From: Chrysochromulina tobinii
Lineage: Eukaryota > Haptophyta > Prymnesiales > Chrysochromulinaceae
DNA: 40,656 nucleotides
Direction of reading: 5' to 3'
Assembly: GCA_001275005.1 (NCBI GenBank)
Contig: JWZX01003128.1
Coordinates: 1-40,656 of the forward strand
Shown here: positions 28,211-37,201 of the stretch, one piece after another
Layout of the letters: each line of letters opens with the position of its first letter
How positions within the stretch are numbered: the stretch's first letter is position 1
Notes under the pieces: model-generated
Databases searched by the model: none
Seen by the model: the letters and a program-made list of their open reading frames with translations, nothing else
What the model was told of the DNA's origin: nothing
Position numbers and translations under genes: made by a program

Positions 28211-30900
28211 TCACGTCAACGGCGGCTCTGCGACAATGGTAGCCGCGCCTCGGACGACATCCGCATCAGCCACCTCCTTGCCCGAGCTCGAGCTCACGGT
28301 CATGCCGAGCTCAGCGCGGGTCGAGCAGTCGCCGCCGAGCCGGCCCATTTCGAGCTGGGCCTTGCTGCAATCGTACAGCCGGTGCGCTACCCGCATCTTT
28401 GGGCTCAGATCGGGCGGCTCGAGCAGCACCGTCTGCGGTGCGGGCGGTTCGAAGCGCTTCGCGGCGGAGGGGGGCAGCTCGGCAGGCGGCGCGGGCGGCT
28501 TGAGGCGCCGAGGGCGCCCAGTTCGGGGATCCAAGGTGGCGGCTTGCTCAAGGATGGCCGAGAGCATCAGAGCCCCTGCAGCACGCCGATGAGGGGTGTC
28601 ATCAAACGGTAATCAGAGGCAATCAGAGGGCGCGATCCCCTCACCTGGCACATGAACCACCACGGACGGGAGAGTCGACGTCGCTGCTTCGAGTCGCTCT
28701 ACGGGCCTGATGCCGAGCGCCGTCTCGCCAAGGGCCGCGAGGCTCTCCAGCCCGAAGACGCACGGCGGCTTGAGGTCACGCCCGGTTTCGTCACCCCCCG
28801 CCTGCAGCCGCACCGCGCCCGAGAGCAGCACGAACAAGCCGTCGGGGCGCGCACCCTCGTGATAGAAGGCATGGTACCGGTCGCGCCGCTGTAGCCGGCC
28901 GAGTCGAGAGAGGCGCACCTGAGGAGGGAGGCAATCAGCATGCACTCAGCACGCAATCAGCATGCACTCATCACGCAATCGTCATGCACTCAGCATGCAC
29001 TCAGCATGCACTCAGCATGCAGTCATCATGCCACCCCGATGCATTAGCATGCCGCGTACCAAGGTCTCGTCGGGCAGAAGGTCGAGCGCCTTACAGCCGC
29101 GCAGTGCCCGGGACGCCGCGTCAGCAAGTGGACAAATCCCCATATCGACGCCACGGCTCCCACCTGATGAGGGATGCAATCAACATGCACTCAGCACGCA
29201 ATCAGCATGCAATCCCCATATCGACGCCACGGCTCCCACCAGAGACGAAAGCGTCCGCAATGCGCCGCCCGAGCGAAGAAGGTGCACCGAGCTTGCGCGC
29301 CAGCAGAACTGCCTGTAGAGTCGCCTCCTCCTCTCGCTCACTCTCGCTGAGTACCTGATGAGGGAGGCAATGACGGGTGTCCTCAGCGGCAATCAGCGGC
29401 AATCAGCGGCAATCAGCGGCAATCAGAGGCAATCAGATGCAATCAGATGCAATCAGATGCAATCAGATGCAATCAGCTAAGTACCCGCTCCGTCGGGCGG
29501 CCGTAGAGCCGCCTACTGGCCATCACGCCGTGCAGAGGAGTGTCAGATCTCGCGAGATTTAGAGCTGCCTGGACCTCTCGCCGAGATCGGATCTGCGCCA
29601 GCCGCGCCTCTGCCACCTCGACCAGATTCGTCCGATTCGTCAGATTCGTCAGATTCGTACCCGGCGACACGTGCCCAAGCACCTCCGCCAGCATCGTCTC
29701 GGCCGCATCGAGCTCCGCCCTGCTCAGCCGCCCCTCTGCAAACGCGACAGCCGCCGCCGCCGCACGCCCCGAGGCCGCCCTCAAAGTGGCTTCGTCGGTT
29801 TCGTCAGTTTCGTCCACCGATCGCCCCGAGGCCGCCCTCAAACTGCTGTTCACAGGCACGCTGTTCACAGGCATGCTGTCCACAGTCCCACGCGGCTCCA
29901 CCGCCAGTGAACGGTGGTTCACAGCCAGTGAACGGTGGTTCACAGCCACACGCGGCTCGACTGCGGGCGAGCGCTCCGCCAGTCGCCAATCGGCGAGTGC
30001 TCGCCAATCGACGTCGGTGGCCACTGCATCCACGTCGGCATCTGCCTCTGCGTCCGCCTCCGCGTCTGCGTCTGCGTCCGCGTCTGCGTCTGCGTCTGCA
30101 TCCGCGTCCGTGTCGGTCAACACCTTGCTCGTGGCCGACGATCTCCTCTCGATCTCGATCTCCTCTGATCTCCTCTCTCGCGGAGCCCCACCCGTATTGC
30201 GTGCCACTGCCGCAGTGGCCGAAGCGGGCCGCCGCGACCCTGAGCCCTCCGCTCGCCGCTGGGCGCCCAACGAGGCCGACCACGGCCGCGCCGCCCCCCC
30301 CGAAGCGCGAGCAGGTCGCGCGGCGGCAGACTTGACTTGACTTGACTTGACTTGACTTGACTTGACTTGAACTGCGGCGGCGGACGGGGCTGCCGCTGCT
30401 GGCGCAGCACGATGCGGTGGCGGCGGAGGAACCACCCACGGTGCGGATGCGTTTGCGCCAGGGAACAAGACGGATTGCAAGAGGGTGGTCGGACGAATGG
30501 CCGGTGCTGACGCGACTCGACTAAGCGCCGCCACATCCATTGGCCCAGGTCCGGCATGCACAGCGTAGAGGGGGCTCTGGCCGGCCGCTTTGCCCCGTGA
30601 CACGTGTTGCGAGTGCACAAAGAGCCGACGAGCTGCGATGAGTGCGGCGGCGGACGGATGTGCACCAGGATCTGGCTTCCACAGGACTCTACCTTCAAAG
30701 TGCTCGAAGGTTCTGGTCGCGCGCAGCTTCTCCGTGTTCATGCTTTGTTGCCGATTTGCCGACCGCTCCGGTGGTGGCGTTGTCGCAGACTTGTGCGGCC
30801 TGCTGTCGAATGGAGCGATCGACAACAGAGAGCTGGCCGATTGGGCTGCGCGCGGATTCCCAGGCAATCTTGCGAGTCGTGGCTGCACGTGGGCATCCAT
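28211..30900 (-). CDS. Protein with C-terminal cyclic nucleotide-binding-like domain
   Basis: Five minus-strand exons, 30900-29485, 29354-29240, 29163-29060, 28918-28645, 28575-28211. All phases agree (about 757 residues; the frame is open upstream of 30900 without ATG). The N-terminal 470 residues are low-complexity: Ala/Pro/Arg, QVKSS repeats, a run of Asp-Ala dipeptides, and Asn-Leu-Thr repeats (NLTNLTNRTNLVEVAEARLA). Across exons 2-4 the spliced protein gives LLPDETLVRLSRLGRLQRRD, then YHAFYHEGARPDGLFVLLSG and AVRLQAGGDE. This matches the start of a cNMP-binding beta-roll (Leu pattern, Gly-x-x-x-Asp-Gly-Leu-Phe-Val, Ser-Gly-Ala-Val). The later phosphate-binding cassette is degenerate (FGLESLAALGE, without the usual Arg-Ala), so ligand binding is doubtful. 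No kinase or channel domain is attached. Confidence 0.68.
28576..28644 (-). other. Intron 4 of the cNMP-domain gene
   Basis: 69 bp, donor GTGAGG at 28644 and acceptor GTGCTGCAG at 28576. It has two CTGATTGCCT/CTGATTACCG 10-mers in the sense orientation. Splicing gives VVVHVPGALMLSAIL. Confidence 0.75.
28919..29059 (-). repeat. Intron 3 of the cNMP-domain gene with 11-bp array
   Basis: Donor GTACGC and downstream exon start GTGCGC match at five of six bases. The array is 11-bp units of the type AATCAGCATGC/ACTCAGCATGC (28930-29030). On the sense strand each reads GCATGCTGAGT or GCATGCTGATT. Confidence 0.85.
29164..29239 (-). repeat. Intron 2 of the cNMP-domain gene with 28-bp exon duplication
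   Basis: A 76-bp intron whose first 28 bases (GTGGGAGCCGTGGCGTCGAT and 8 more) are identical to the first 28 bases of the next exon. The remainder is GCATGCTGATTGCGTGCTGA-type repeats and CCCTCATCAG. A perfect repeat this long implies recent origin. Confidence 0.9.
29355..29484 (-). repeat. Intron 1 of the cNMP-domain gene with CAATCAGAGG/CAATCAGATG array
   Basis: Ten 10-bp units span 29390-29475. The intron begins GTACTTAGC and the next exon begins GTACTCAGC. Splicing in phase 0 gives RPTERVLSESEREEEA. Confidence 0.9.
30039..30112 (-). repeat. Coding hexanucleotide repeat (Asp-Ala)n
   Basis: TCTGCG/TCCGCC hexamers encode alternating Asp-Ala and Glu-Ala dipeptides in the low-complexity part of the cNMP-domain protein. 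Confidence 0.85.
30331..30370 (-). repeat. Coding pentanucleotide repeat CTTGA x8
   Basis: Eight perfect CTTGA units. Since 5 and 3 share no factor, the array encodes a 5-residue period (VKSSQ) on the minus strand. Shorter runs of the same pentamer occur at about 31000 and 33080-33100. Confidence 0.9.
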
Positions 30901-31742
30901 CCTTGGCGCCGTAAAAAATCTGCCGCCTTCACGAACCGCTTCATGGGGCCAGAGCGTGAGCGTGCGTTGTGTTGAACCAGCATCGAACAGCCCACAAGCC
31001 AAGTCAAGTCTAGTCTACGCTTTTATCGCCGATTCTCAGAGTCGGCGCGACCGCGTAAACGCAGGAATCGATGAACCGTAATGCGCTCCCGCCAGCCGCC
31101 ACGCCCCCCGCGCGCGCCGCGCGGCGCTTTACATGCATGTTTACATGTAAACGTTACGCCGTGCTCGCCGCGGGTCGGACCTCGCTTCTACCTTCTTTGG
31201 GTTATCGTTTCATATTTGTGCACCCGGGCTACAGTTTCACACACACATGTCTAGAAGAGACTAGAGAGCGGAGAGGTAGACAATACCTCTCTCGTCGAGT
31301 CTGCACGGCGGGAGGTCCCTAAGTTCGTTCCTTCCAACGTAGCTCCAGTTGCGAGTTGCGCCATTCATGTACCGCTCAGGCCTCAGCTCGTCGCGTGTAC
31401 TCTTTACAGTTCGTCAGTGTCCGTTTGTATCTCGCTCCTTAATTTCGTAAGGAGGTCGTGCTCATTCGTCATTGCCCGCCATTTCTGAGACGTCACGCAG
31501 ATTGCGCACCTATTGACCTCGTGTCGTAACTCACCTGCCATGTCCTGTCATGCTGATGTCATGAAGGGGCTTCATCGGTCTCGTTAATGAAGGGGCTTCA
31601 TCGGTCTCGTTAATGAAGGGGCTTCATCGGTCTCGTTGCAGACGGCCGCCACAGCCACATGCAGTGGCAGCCACATGCAGTGGCAGCCACATGCAGTGGC
31701 AGCCACATGCTGTGGCAGCCACATGCAGTGGCAGCCGCATGC
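30901..31742. repeat. Intergenic region with two minisatellites
   Basis: No gene is seen in 31080-31560. A 26-bp unit (ATGAAGGGGCTTCATCGGTC...) occurs three times at 31561-31637. A 16-bp unit (CAGCCACATGCAGTGG) follows, about five to six times at 31652-31740. The second array abuts the stop of the helix-turn-helix gene, so it lies in its 3' UTR. Confidence 0.8.
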
Positions 31743-32450
31743 CTACTCAGGAATCCCATGAGGTGCGCCCAGGAACAGAAGCTCATGGGCAGCCATCCGC
31801 GTGTCCCAGTCGAACGGCTTCTGGTCGGCGGGGGCGTGGGCGGTGGGCAGCGGCACGTGGGGGGATTGCGCTCGGTACGACGCGTCGCGTGGTGAGCTGG
31901 CGGTCCCGAGCGGCGTGTTGCTGTGGCTGGACGCGTTCGTGGTCTCACTGGTCGCGGTGCGTGAGAGGGGACGCTCGACTGAGCACGACGCGAGCACCAC
32001 CTCGGCGTCCTCGTCCCCATCCAGAGATGAGGTGTCGACCTGCCAAATCAGGGAGATGTCGTCCTCATCGCGGCGCCCGAGACGGCGCTGCTGCGGCGGT
32101 CGCGGCGGCGGCTGCCGATCCCGCGGTTTCCTGGCAGACGCCCTTGCGCATGCAATCAGCGCCGTATCGGGCGCCTCATCCGTCGCGATCATCTCAAGGC
32201 TGCTGGTGGACTCACACTCTTCGCGTTCACACTCGCTCACGTCGTAGTCGGCGAAAGTCTCGATACGCGAGCCCATGTTCAACCCCATGGCTTCCGCGTG
32301 CTTACGCAGCCACTTGCGAACCTGCACCGGCTCGACGCCCGGATGCGCACGCGCAGTCGGCTTGATTCGATTCGACTCGGGCAGACGGAGGGCGAACTGG
32401 ACGACCCGCATTTTGAACTGGGCCGTGTACACCTTGCGGGAGCGCGGGAT
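31743..32450 (-). CDS. Helix-turn-helix protein (psq/CENP-B/transposase-type N-terminus), 5' partial
   Basis: A 236-codon exon. Residues 1-50 read SRKVYTAQFKMRVVQFALRL ... TARAHPGVEPVQVRKWLRKH. This resembles the helix-turn-helix of pipsqueak/Brinker/CENP-B and many transposases (Tyr-Thr-x-x-Phe-Lys-x-x-Val-Val; Gly-Val...Val-x-x-Trp). The rest is acidic and Ser/Thr/Arg-rich without a catalytic DDE core, ending PHGIPE. Position 32451 is preceded by a good acceptor (CTGTTGTGCAG on the sense strand) and the frame has no ATG near it. A 5' exon upstream (beyond 32450) is therefore likely but not located. It could be a host transcription factor or a domesticated transposase DNA-binding domain. Confidence 0.55.
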   Translation of the reverse strand: MPRSRKVYTAQFKMRVVQFALRLPESNRIKPTARAHPGVEPVQVRKWLRKHAEAMGLNMGSRIETFADYDVSECEREECESTSSLEMIATDEAPDTALIACARASARKPRDRQPPPRPPQQRRLGRRDEDDISLIWQVDTSSLDGDEDAEVVLASCSVERPLSRTATSETTNASSHSNTPLGTASSPRDASYRAQSPHVPLPTAHAPADQKPFDWDTRMAAHELLFLGAPHGIPE

Positions 32451-33172
32451 CTGCACAACAGGGCGGCGTGCGAGCGGTCAGTGTCGTACGACGCCACGTG
32501 CGGGGCGGCGTTCCCATATGCTTGCTGGAGGTGGCTCGGGACGCTCAAGGGGGATACTGTTCCGCAGTCCATGGCGGGTCGGGACGCGCAGGGCTTTGCG
32601 CACCGACTCCGCACGCGCGCTCGAAGCAGTCTGTCGGACGGCCCGTTGGCCCTTGGTCACAGCGCCTGACGCCCGCGAGGTGGTTGCAGGCATGACGCCG
32701 ACGGCCGATTGAACCGGGAGATCCGAGACCCGGCCAATGGTCACGAAGCCGCGGCCCCTCCCTGTTGCCGTCGGCCGACGGCGTTTCCGAGTGTAACTTT
32801 CGACATCCGCCCCTCTAGAAAATCTCCGTGTGAGGTGCGACCTCCGCGATCCCAACCCGAAAGTGAAGACGAAGGGTGCCCACGTTTCCTCGTGACCTCG
32901 AGCGCGCGCCATACGCTCGTGCCAGACGTAGGTGAGCTGGGACTCCAGAGACCCGTGTGCTGTGCCCATCCGAATTATAACCCGCACCCTCGTCAACACG
33001 TCACACCACGGACGAGAAACAAAAGACAACCTACATGTATGCATACAAGAACTTGACTAGACTTTTTGTCTCGACGCGTCTAACTTGACTTGACTGGACT
33101 TGACCTCGTGACGAAGCGCTCGGTGACGCCGAACGAATCAATGCCAAAGATCATCACGACGACCGCCCTACC
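32451..33172. other. Region between divergent genes, probably holding a missing 5' exon
   Basis: No exon is convincing. It should contain the 5' part of the helix-turn-helix gene and the promoter of the phosphatase-like gene. A TTGAC pentamer run lies at about 33050-33105. Confidence 0.4.
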
Positions 33173-33970
33173 ATGGTACCCTCTCCCATGAAGGTATTGC
33201 TGTTGCTCCTCGCCAGACCCTCGTTGGCGGTCAGTCCTGGGAAGGTGCATCTGATCGATACGTACCCGCGCAATCAGCCGCACAATTACCTCTTCCGAGG
33301 AAACAACCCCGTGGTCGATGGCACCTTCAACTTGACCGCCCTCGTCGATGTGATGCGGCAAAAGGCTGCAGCAGAGTGCGGCGTGACGTTGCCTGCAGCG
33401 TTTCGCTTCGTTGACCTCAGCTTGGAGAACCCAACCGACCCTGGCTACTTCCAGGAGAAGGCCTTCTGGGACGCCAATCCTCGTGCTGGCGAGCTCGACT
33501 CCTACCCGACGCTCGGCTCGCTCCAAGACGTCAAGCACCCCGTAGGCGATGCGGATGAGCTCGTGAAGAGCGGCGACTGGGCGATCCAAGGGCACGCCGA
33601 CTACCTGCCAGAGCGCCTCGCGGCGGTACACGCCAGCCTCACCAACACATCAGGGCCTCCGACCATTTTCTACGCGCACTGCAACGCCGGCTGCGACCGC
33701 ACCGGAGAGTTTTTCGGCGCGTACGCGATGTCGTACCTAGGTTACAATGTGACGACCGCGATGGGCGAGGCCTGCAAGCAGTGCGGCCGCTGCCCCAACT
33801 ATTACGCCACGAACTCGATCGGGTGGTGGTGCCTCACGCTCGAGGCTCAAGGGCGTACCGACGTCGGTCCGTGCATGGACTTTGCGAGCTGTAAGCCTTT
33901 GGGCGACTGCACAGCTCACAACGCGACGCCGCTCGAGGACGACTGCCCGCGACTGGGGCTCGGTGTGTAG
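33173..33970 (+). CDS. Secreted Cys-based phosphatase-like protein
   Basis: 265 residues in one exon. A signal peptide is clear whether translation starts at 33173 or 33188 (MKVLLLLLARPSLAVSPG). The core has IFYAHCNAGCDRTGEFFGAY, a Cys-x5-Arg-Thr P-loop (HCNAGCDRTG), the signature of protein tyrosine/dual-specificity and related inositide phosphatases. A possible general-acid Asp lies in the upstream segment (GDWAIQGHADYLPERL). The region after the P-loop is Cys-rich (CKQCGRCPNYY, CMDFASCKPLGDC). That fits an extracytoplasmic protein with disulfides. Several Asn-x-Ser/Thr sites (FNLTAL, LTNTSG, YNVTTA, HNATPL) agree with passage through the secretory pathway. A lumenal enzyme of this class is unusual, since Cys-phosphatases normally work in reducing compartments. 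Substrate is unknown. Confidence 0.75.
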   Translation: MVPSPMKVLLLLLARPSLAVSPGKVHLIDTYPRNQPHNYLFRGNNPVVDGTFNLTALVDVMRQKAAAECGVTLPAAFRFVDLSLENPTDPGYFQEKAFWDANPRAGELDSYPTLGSLQDVKHPVGDADELVKSGDWAIQGHADYLPERLAAVHASLTNTSGPPTIFYAHCNAGCDRTGEFFGAYAMSYLGYNVTTAMGEACKQCGRCPNYYATNSIGWWCLTLEAQGRTDVGPCMDFASCKPLGDCTAHNATPLEDDCPRLGLGV

Positions 33971-34364
33971 GTTCTAGTTTGGTGTAGATCGATGTGCGCC
34001 GCAGGGGGCAGGGCGCGCTGCAGTGCCGGCCGGTACACAGGGGTAGATTTAAGGATCCTGAGCGGGCGCGGCGCCCCGCGCTGAGTCTGTGGGCACGCTT
34101 CGTACAGGTGTAGCTCTATCACACGCCTCACACAACTTTCAATATATGTCGTTCCAAATTTTGTGCACAGCTTCCACAGCACATATCCGCAAGAGACTTG
34201 CCACAAGGCTGTCATGAAATTTCGTCGAAATGGTAGGTTGCATGATGGTGCATACGTGTATCAACGGGTGGGGGACGGGGCACCGGCGGCTCGAAAAAAG
34301 GGCCTTCACACAGTCGCCTTCACACAGCGTCTCGAGCCTTCCTGCACGACCACAAAATCGGGCC
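33971..34364. other. Intergenic region upstream of the p97-cofactor-like gene
   Basis: About 390 bases with no gene. Locally AT-richer near 34130-34240. Presumably the phosphatase-like gene's 3' end and the promoter of the next gene. Confidence 0.4.
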
Positions 34365-36382
34365 ATGGTCGTGCACGACAAACTCTCGAGCGCGCTGCGC
34401 ACCTTTGCGACTGCCAACCCGTTCTCCACGCTCGAGGAGAGCGGCCGCGTGCTCTCCACGCTGCTCAGCAACCTGGCGCGTGAGGACACGCCCAAGTTTC
34501 GCCGCGTCAACCTGACGAATGCCAAGATCAAGGCCGCCGTGCTCGGCGCGGCGGGCGCCCGCGAGGTGCTCATCGCCGCGGGCTTTTCGGCTGTCGAGGA
34601 CGGTTCGGCGCTCGAGATGACCGGCGACGGCGCCTCGGCGCGCGCCGCCGCCGCCTCCGCTGCGCTCGACGAGGCGCTCGTCGCCGCCGGTGGCCCGTTC
34701 GCGCTTCGGCAGCGCCTGGCGCACGAGGCGCGCTGCTGCTGTGGCGGCGCCCCCGGCGAGGCTGGCACGGTGCTCACCGGCGGCATGGACAACCTGGTCA
34801 AGGTCTGGTCAACCGCGCTGCCGCTGCAGGGCGCCGCAGAGCCCTTGCGAGTCTTCGTCGCGCATGAGAATGCGCGCGGCGCGGCGGGCGTGCTGGCGCT
34901 GTGCTCGCTGCCAGGCGGCGCGGTCGCCTCGGCGGGCCGCGACGGCAAGGTCGTGGTGTGGGATGCCTCCGACGTGGCGGGAGGCGGCGGCGCGGGCGGC
35001 GCAGTGCCGCTCGCAATCCTGATCACTCACGGAGAGCCGCCAGGAAAGGAAGTCTCGAACAAGCAGGTGGTGACTTGCCTGGCGGGAGAAGGCGGAGATG
35101 CGGGCGGCGCGCTGTGCTCCGGCGGCTGGGATCAGACCGTCCGGGTCTGGCATCCGCTCCCCGGAGGAGCAACCCCGACCCCGCGGCGCTGCTCCATGAG
35201 CAAGCCGTGCTCGCCATTTGCGTGCTGCCGGACGGTCGACTGCTCAGCGGCGCGGGCGATGGCACCGTTGGCGTGTGGCGCCGGCCCGTCTCGAGCGCCG
35301 TCTCGAGCGCCGGTTTCGTCAAGGAGGCGGAGTGCAGGGTGCAGACGGTCGTCAGAGGCCTTGCGCCGTACGCCGGCGGCTTCGCGCAGGCACGCTGATG
35401 ACCTCTGATGACCACTGATTACCACTGATGACCTCTGATGACCACTGATGACCTCTGATTACCGCCGTACGCCGACGGCTTCGCGCAGGTCGGCAACGAC
35501 GGCGTCCTCCGTCTCTGGGCGCTCGACACGGCGCTCGTAGCTGGCGCGCCGCGTCTCGCGTGCAGGTGCGCTGATGACCTCTGATGACCACTGATGACCT
35601 ATGATGACCTATGATGACCTCTAATGACCACTGATGACCATTGATGACCACTGATGACCACTGATGACCTCTAATGTGCAGCACGCCCTCGGTCGGCTGC
35701 TACCTCTTCGCCGTCGTCAACTGCACGCCCGACGGCGCCGCCCGATACGGCGCGCCCGAGCAGCTCGCCGTCGGCGGTGATGATGGCTGCGTGCGCATCT
35801 GGCGCGCTGCCGGCCAGGGCGCGGCGATGCCCAATACGGCGCCGGGCGCGATGCCGACGGCCCTCGAGTGCATGCAGACCGTGCGCGTCCCGGGCGAGGT
35901 CTTCGGGCTATGCCTCCTATCCGACGGCGACCTGATCGCGGCGTGCGATGCCGCCGGAGCCGTCGTCTTCACGCGGGCTCCCGGCCGCGCCGCACCACCG
36001 GCCGCCCAAAAATCACTCGCCACCGAGGCGGACGCCTTCGCGACGCCCGCGACGAGCGCCGCCAGCGCCGCTGGCGCCGCTGGCGCCGCTGGTGCCGCTG
36101 GCGGCGGCAACTTGGCGCGTCCGAAACAGATGGCCGCGGATGGCAAGCAATATGACTTCGTCTTTCCGGTCGAGATGGGTGGCGGCAAGGCACAGATCTT
36201 TTGGAACGTCGGCGACGACATACGGACCGTCGCCGCACAGGTACGCTGATTACCACTGATCACCTCTGATACCACACTGATTACCCTCCGGACCGGCCCC
36301 GCACAGTTTGCTCTGCGGAACGGCGTCGGTCTCGATGAGCTCTCCTCCATTGAAGAGTTCATGCGCATGGCGGCTGGCGGCA

Positions 36383-36421
<39 letters not shown>

Positions 36422-36591
36422 TGCCCATGGAGCAGGCTCCGCCGCCGCCCGCGCCCCCGCTCGGCGCGGCTGAGATGCAATCTCGCGTGCAGCAGCTGGT
36501 GACCATGGGGTTCGATGCACAGCGGTCACTGGCGGCCCTGCAGAAGGCGGGTGGGGACGTGGAGGTGGCACTCGGCGTGCTGCTCGGCTGA
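34365..36591 (+). CDS. PUB-WD40-PFU-UBA protein, putative p97/Cdc48 cofactor (PLAA/Doa1-like)
   Basis: Four exons: 34365-35389 (one apparent frame slip), 35489-35565, 35682-36240, 36307-36591; about 648 residues. Residues about 5-85 look like a PUB domain (LSSALRTFATANPFSTLEES, KFRRVNLTNAKIKAAVLGAA, GAREVLIAAGFSAVED). WD40 units follow (TVLTGGMDNLVKVWSTALPL, AVASAGRDGKVVVWDAS, GGALCSGGWDQTVRVWHP, LLSGAGDGTVGVWRRP, FAQVGNDGVLRLWALD, LAVGGDDGCVRIW). A PFU-like domain comes next (YDFVFPVEMGGGKAQIFWNV, then FALRNGVGLDELSSIEEFM across the last intron). A UBA ends the protein (VQQLVTMGFDAQRSLAALQK). PLAA/Doa1 is WD40-PFU-PUL; here PUL is absent and PUB, which also binds the p97 tail, sits at the front. 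Near 35150-35175 the frame changes by one base (missing base, indel or error). The second intron donor is GC (CAG|GCACGC). Likely role: ubiquitin-chain recognition with p97. Confidence 0.78.
35390..35488 (+). repeat. GC-AG intron with CTGATGACCT array and duplicated exon end
   Basis: Starts GCACGCTGATGACC and ends TTCGCGCAG. The last 25 or so intron bases (GCCGTACGCCGACGGCTTCG + CGCAG) repeat the last bases of the upstream exon with one change. Six 10-mers of CTGATGACCT/CTGATTACCA type lie between. Confidence 0.75.
35566..35681 (+). repeat. Intron with CTGATGACCT/CTAATGACCA array
   Basis: 116 bp, donor GTGCGC and acceptor AATGTGCAG. Ten tandem 10-mers fill almost the whole intron. Splicing in phase 2 gives PRLACSTPSVGCYLFAVVN, a WD40-like continuation. 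Confidence 0.85.
36241..36306 (+). other. 66-bp intron with short CTGATTACCA repeats
   Basis: Donor GTACGC and acceptor CCCCGCACAG. The intron end (CCGGACCGGCCCCGCACAG) repeats the upstream exon end (ACGGACCGTCGCCGCACAG). Phase 0 splicing continues the PFU-like domain. Confidence 0.85.
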
Positions 36592-36700
36592 GCGCGTGAC
36601 CGCGCAACGTGGAAGGCGATGGTTCAGTGTTGGGAGTCAATTGCGGATTCGTAGTGCACAGTACGGAGAGTTCGCTCATGACGACGCGGGAAATAAATAA

Positions 36701-37201
36701 ATGAGATTCAGCTTGTGGGCGCTGCTCGCGCTCGACGTCCACGCGTTCGGTTCGAGCTGCCAACTGTCGACAGCGAGCTCCCGAAGCAGGCGAGCCGCGA
36801 CGAGGCTCTCGGATTCAGCAGCTCCACCTGGGTCGTATGTAGGCTTCGTGCAATCTAAGCTCAGGGCGGGTATTCCAGGGGTCGTGCATTGCCACGTGCG
36901 CGATTGCAGCGACGGCCACACGGTCACGGGCTTTTCGGATGGCAGCAAGCGGGCGCTGGCCAAGGATGGCATACAGCTCGAGGTGCTCATCGTCGCGAGC
37001 GCCTTTGAAGGTGTGAGCACGATGAAGAGGCACCGGACCGTCCACGCGTGCCTCGACGAGGAGTTCAAGCGCAACGCCATACACTCAATCGAGCTCAAGA
37101 CGCTTACCGCCGAGCAGTGGGAGGACATGGGGGGACCTCCCACCTACGCGGCGATGGCGGCCAGCCAAAGGCAAGCGGCCTTCAAGATTGAGACATCTTG
37201 A
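36701..37201 (+). CDS. BolA-family protein, probably plastid-targeted
   Basis: 166 residues. Residues about 50-140 form a BolA domain: VQSKLRAGIPGVVHCHVRDC, then SDGHTV, QLEVLIVASAFEGVSTMKRH and RTVHACLDEEF, ending SIELKTLTAEQW. BolA proteins pair with monothiol glutaredoxins and help handle iron-sulfur clusters. The N-terminus starts MRFSLWALLALDVHA, a signal peptide, with Phe right after the likely cleavage site (VHA-FGSS). A Ser/Arg/Ala-rich stretch (STASSRSRRAATRLSDSAA) follows. Signal peptide plus Phe-starting transit peptide is the typical import signal of red-type complex plastids, so a plastid location is inferred. It follows the p97-cofactor-like gene by 109 bases on the same strand. 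Confidence 0.8.
   Translation: MRFSLWALLALDVHAFGSSCQLSTASSRSRRAATRLSDSAAPPGSYVGFVQSKLRAGIPGVVHCHVRDCSDGHTVTGFSDGSKRALAKDGIQLEVLIVASAFEGVSTMKRHRTVHACLDEEFKRNAIHSIELKTLTAEQWEDMGGPPTYAAMAASQRQAAFKIETS

Noticed and set aside
29390-29475. CRISPR-like appearance of regularly spaced repeats (also 38160, 39045, 20181)
   Set aside because: Units are 10 bp with no unique spacers and lie in introns of eukaryotic genes.
29540-30340. Plus-strand frame (266 codons) opposite the cNMP-domain exon 1
   Set aside because: Ser/Ala-rich shadow; the minus-strand frame continues across four introns into a recognisable domain.
30331-30370. Telomere-like or satellite interpretation of the CTTGA repeat
   Set aside because: Short, internal and in frame within a coding exon.
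32478-33044. 188-codon minus-strand frame upstream of the helix-turn-helix exon
   Set aside because: It could hold the missing 5' exon, but nothing in it resembles a domain and no donor could be chosen.
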